Shown: piece after piece, positions 54,928-56,405 of the stretch
Numbering within the stretch: position 1 is the first letter of the stretch
Layout: each line of letters begins with the position of its first letter
NCBI GenBank assembly: GCA_024399195.1
Contig: JAKSHW010000001.1
Coordinates: 1 to 56,405, forward strand
Source of the DNA: an archaeon
Lineage (GTDB): Archaea; Thermoplasmatota; Thermoplasmata; Methanomassiliicoccales; Methanomethylophilaceae
Reading direction: 5' to 3'
Length of the DNA: 56,405 nt
Notes under the pieces: model-generated
What the model saw: the letters and a program-made list of their open reading frames with translations, nothing else
Databases searched by the model: none
What the model was told of the DNA's origin: nothing
Program-made: the position numbers and the translations under genes

Positions 54928-55020
54928 CCTGTTCCGAACAATCGTTTATCGATTACAATAGGGTTCGTTGACTTATCGAAAATTAGCTTATTACGATTAT
55001 TACAGTCCATTCTGGGTTTT

Positions 55021-55076
55021 GGATTATCTGCCACATTGGGTTTCCAAAACATCAAATACATTTGGAATGGTAATCC
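55021..55076 (+). promoter_or_regulatory. Nested inverted repeats before surface-protein gene
   Basis: TTCCAAA (55042-55048) and TTTGGAA (55061-55067) form a perfect 7-bp dyad with a 12-base spacer. GGATTA (55021-55026) and TAATCC (55071-55076) lie outside it. The pair ends 8 bp before the ATG at 55084, so it could be an operator or a leader hairpin. Confidence 0.4.
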
Positions 55077-55083
55077 AAGAACC

Positions 55084-56405
55084 ATGGACATGAAGGTGTT
55101 GGTCTTGGCCATCATTGCGATCGCAGGTATAGGGCTAGGGATCACGTTCGTGTGGACTGGTTCTTCACAACAGGGAGTAGATATCACTGTGTCTTGTGAC
55201 GAGGGTGTGGATCATGTGACGGGATCCGGGATTCACTGTAAAGATGAGTTCGTGGATCTGTATGCCGAGATCAAGGAGGGATATGCATTCCTGGGATGGT
55301 ACGACAAGGATGGGAAACTTCTCTCGGATAAGAAGGAATACAAGGTCTTTACACAAAGATCAACCGAACTTGTCGTAAAGACCATGGCGGGATATGAAGT
55401 GACCGTTTACACCATGGCGGGAATAGATACCGTGGTCGGGGCAGGAGCACATGGATTTTCCGAGGCCGTTACGTTGGAAGCCACGGTGAAAAACGGATAC
55501 ACCTTTGCCGGATGGTACGGTCTCGATGGGAAGCTCTTGAACGAGGGGCCCTGTTACACCTATGACAAATGTGCCGACATCATCCTGGTGGCGAAAACCA
55601 ATGAGGTAGATGTTGGTAAAGGCGGTATTCATTATATCTGGGAGGATGCGGATGTATGGATCGTCACCGATTGGTATACGGGAGATTATGTGTTTTCCAA
55701 GACTAATTCCACTTTTTCGATGCAGATCTTGTTCCTGGAATCTACAAGATAGAGGTATACGGACCAGGCATGAAGTATTTAGGATCGGATAGACAGTGTG
55801 TCGGTGGAAAGACGGTAAAGGAATTTTCTTGGACTTCCAATATGAATACCTACGATGAATCATGGGTTGTGGACTATAACTATTACTTTATGCATACTCC
55901 GTTAGACTGTCTTCGTGTGCCTTTAACGGCCCATAAGCGTATAACGTTTGTTAACGACATGGCGTATACTGTAAAATCGTGGGCAAAGAACCTCATGGAT
56001 CTGTCACGGGGCATGACTCCCCTGCAAAGGGCCAATTTCGTTTTGGACTTCGTTCAACAATGCATAGTCTATGAATCAGATGAGGATTATTGTGGAGGGG
56101 CGGAGTATTGGAAATCTCCTTGCGAGACTTTGTTCGAGGGTCGGGGGGATTCAGAGGATTCGGCAATTCTGTATTGCTCACTGATGAAATGTATGGGTTA
56201 TGATGTTGCTTTATTGTCGTTCGTCGGGGAGGAATATGTGAATTCCGGAGATATGATGGCCTCTGTGGCTCTACAAAATATTTCCGAGGGGACATATTAT
56301 ACGATTGGCAGTAAAAACTACCTCTGTTGCGATACTGTCAATGATTCCTGTAAAGTAGGTGACAGTCTCGAATACCACAGTAATGTCCATATTCTGATTT
56401 TAAAC
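55084..56405 (+). pseudogene. Surface transglutaminase-like protein gene, frameshifted and cut by window end
   Basis: The first frame (55084-55752, 222 codons) has a membrane helix (residues 4-22) and two tandem Listeria-Bacteroides-type repeats with YAFLGWYDKDGKLL and YTFAGWYGLDGKLL. It ends TAG. The second frame is open from 55716 to the window end (230 codons) and carries a transglutaminase-like domain (LQRANFVLDFVQ, then ETLFEGRGDSEDSAILYCSL). Joining the frames at the T5 run (55713-55717), as if one T were missing, gives a smooth sequence ...TNSTFFDADLVPGIYKIEV. It may be a pseudogene, a sequencing error, or slippage. The usual catalytic Cys is Ser (56151-56153). Confidence 0.7.

Noticed and set aside
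55750-55752. UAG read as pyrrolysine in the surface-protein gene
   Set aside because: Readthrough meets TGA within eight codons, whereas a one-base shift restores a long domain-bearing frame.
1-56405. CRISPR arrays, insertion sequences, integrases, toxin-antitoxin or defence genes
   Set aside because: No regularly spaced repeats and no proteins of these families were recognised in either strand.

Overview
The window is archaeal and reads like a chromosome segment of a methanogen of the order Methanomassiliicoccales (Thermoplasmatota). The main evidence is a HdrD-type heterodisulfide reductase, the nickel-hydrogenase maturation genes hypB and hypE, and archaeal information-processing genes: a one-piece RpoB with split RpoA1/RpoA2, GatD/GatE, aTrm56, an S17e gene, an L30e gene and a VAT/Cdc48 ATPase. 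UAG stop codons are almost absent: of 49 complete protein genes I count 38 TGA, 10 TAA and 1 TAG. This fits a pyrrolysine-using lineage. The assignment is inferred from gene content, not from a database search.

Layout. 1-8562: 3' part of tRNA-Phe, DUF531 with a coupled 57-codon ORF, two nearly identical ferredoxin genes, purM, a membrane-anchored protein, a 190-bp nested palindrome that may be a structured RNA, rlmE, an Lhr-type helicase, hdrD and tRNA-Met. 8695-18504: an ACR3/bile-acid-symporter-type transporter, tRNA-Asn, small DNA-binding and zinc-ribbon proteins, an HTH/trm56/HD-hydrolase operon, a redox operon (trxA, trxB, two HTH proteins, elp3), and convergent cdc48. 18642-28010: tRNA-Lys, then rpoH-rpoB-rpoA1-rpoA2-rpl30e-nusA. 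28062-39404: a radical-SAM gene divergent from pyrF, a 1,944-residue STT3-like membrane protein with a CARDB-like partner, then purD-truA-translin on the minus strand. 39467-49861: hypB with a dyad operator, gatDE, a HemK/Mtq2-type methylase, an MBL hydrolase, a membrane-anchored phospholipase-D-type protein, an HVO_0476-type zinc protein, a HAD phosphatase, and traB-thyX-rps17e followed by tRNA-Arg. 49977-56405: rqcH, tRNA-Thr, DUF1015, hypE, tRNA-Arg, and a cell-surface transglutaminase-like gene that is frameshifted and runs off the end.

Most genes sit in tight operons joined by 1-4 bp stop/start overlaps. Strong hairpins separate many convergent or consecutive units. No gap without a gene exceeds about 250 bp. 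I see no CRISPR array, transposase, integrase or replication origin.

The least conventional items are: the STT3-like protein lacking, by eye, all the acidic residues expected of an oligosaccharyltransferase; the rod-like palindrome at 3341-3530; the helix-hairpin-helix extension on RpoA2; the possible nickel-responsive dyad at hypB; and the frameshifted transglutaminase-like gene with Ser at the usual Cys position.
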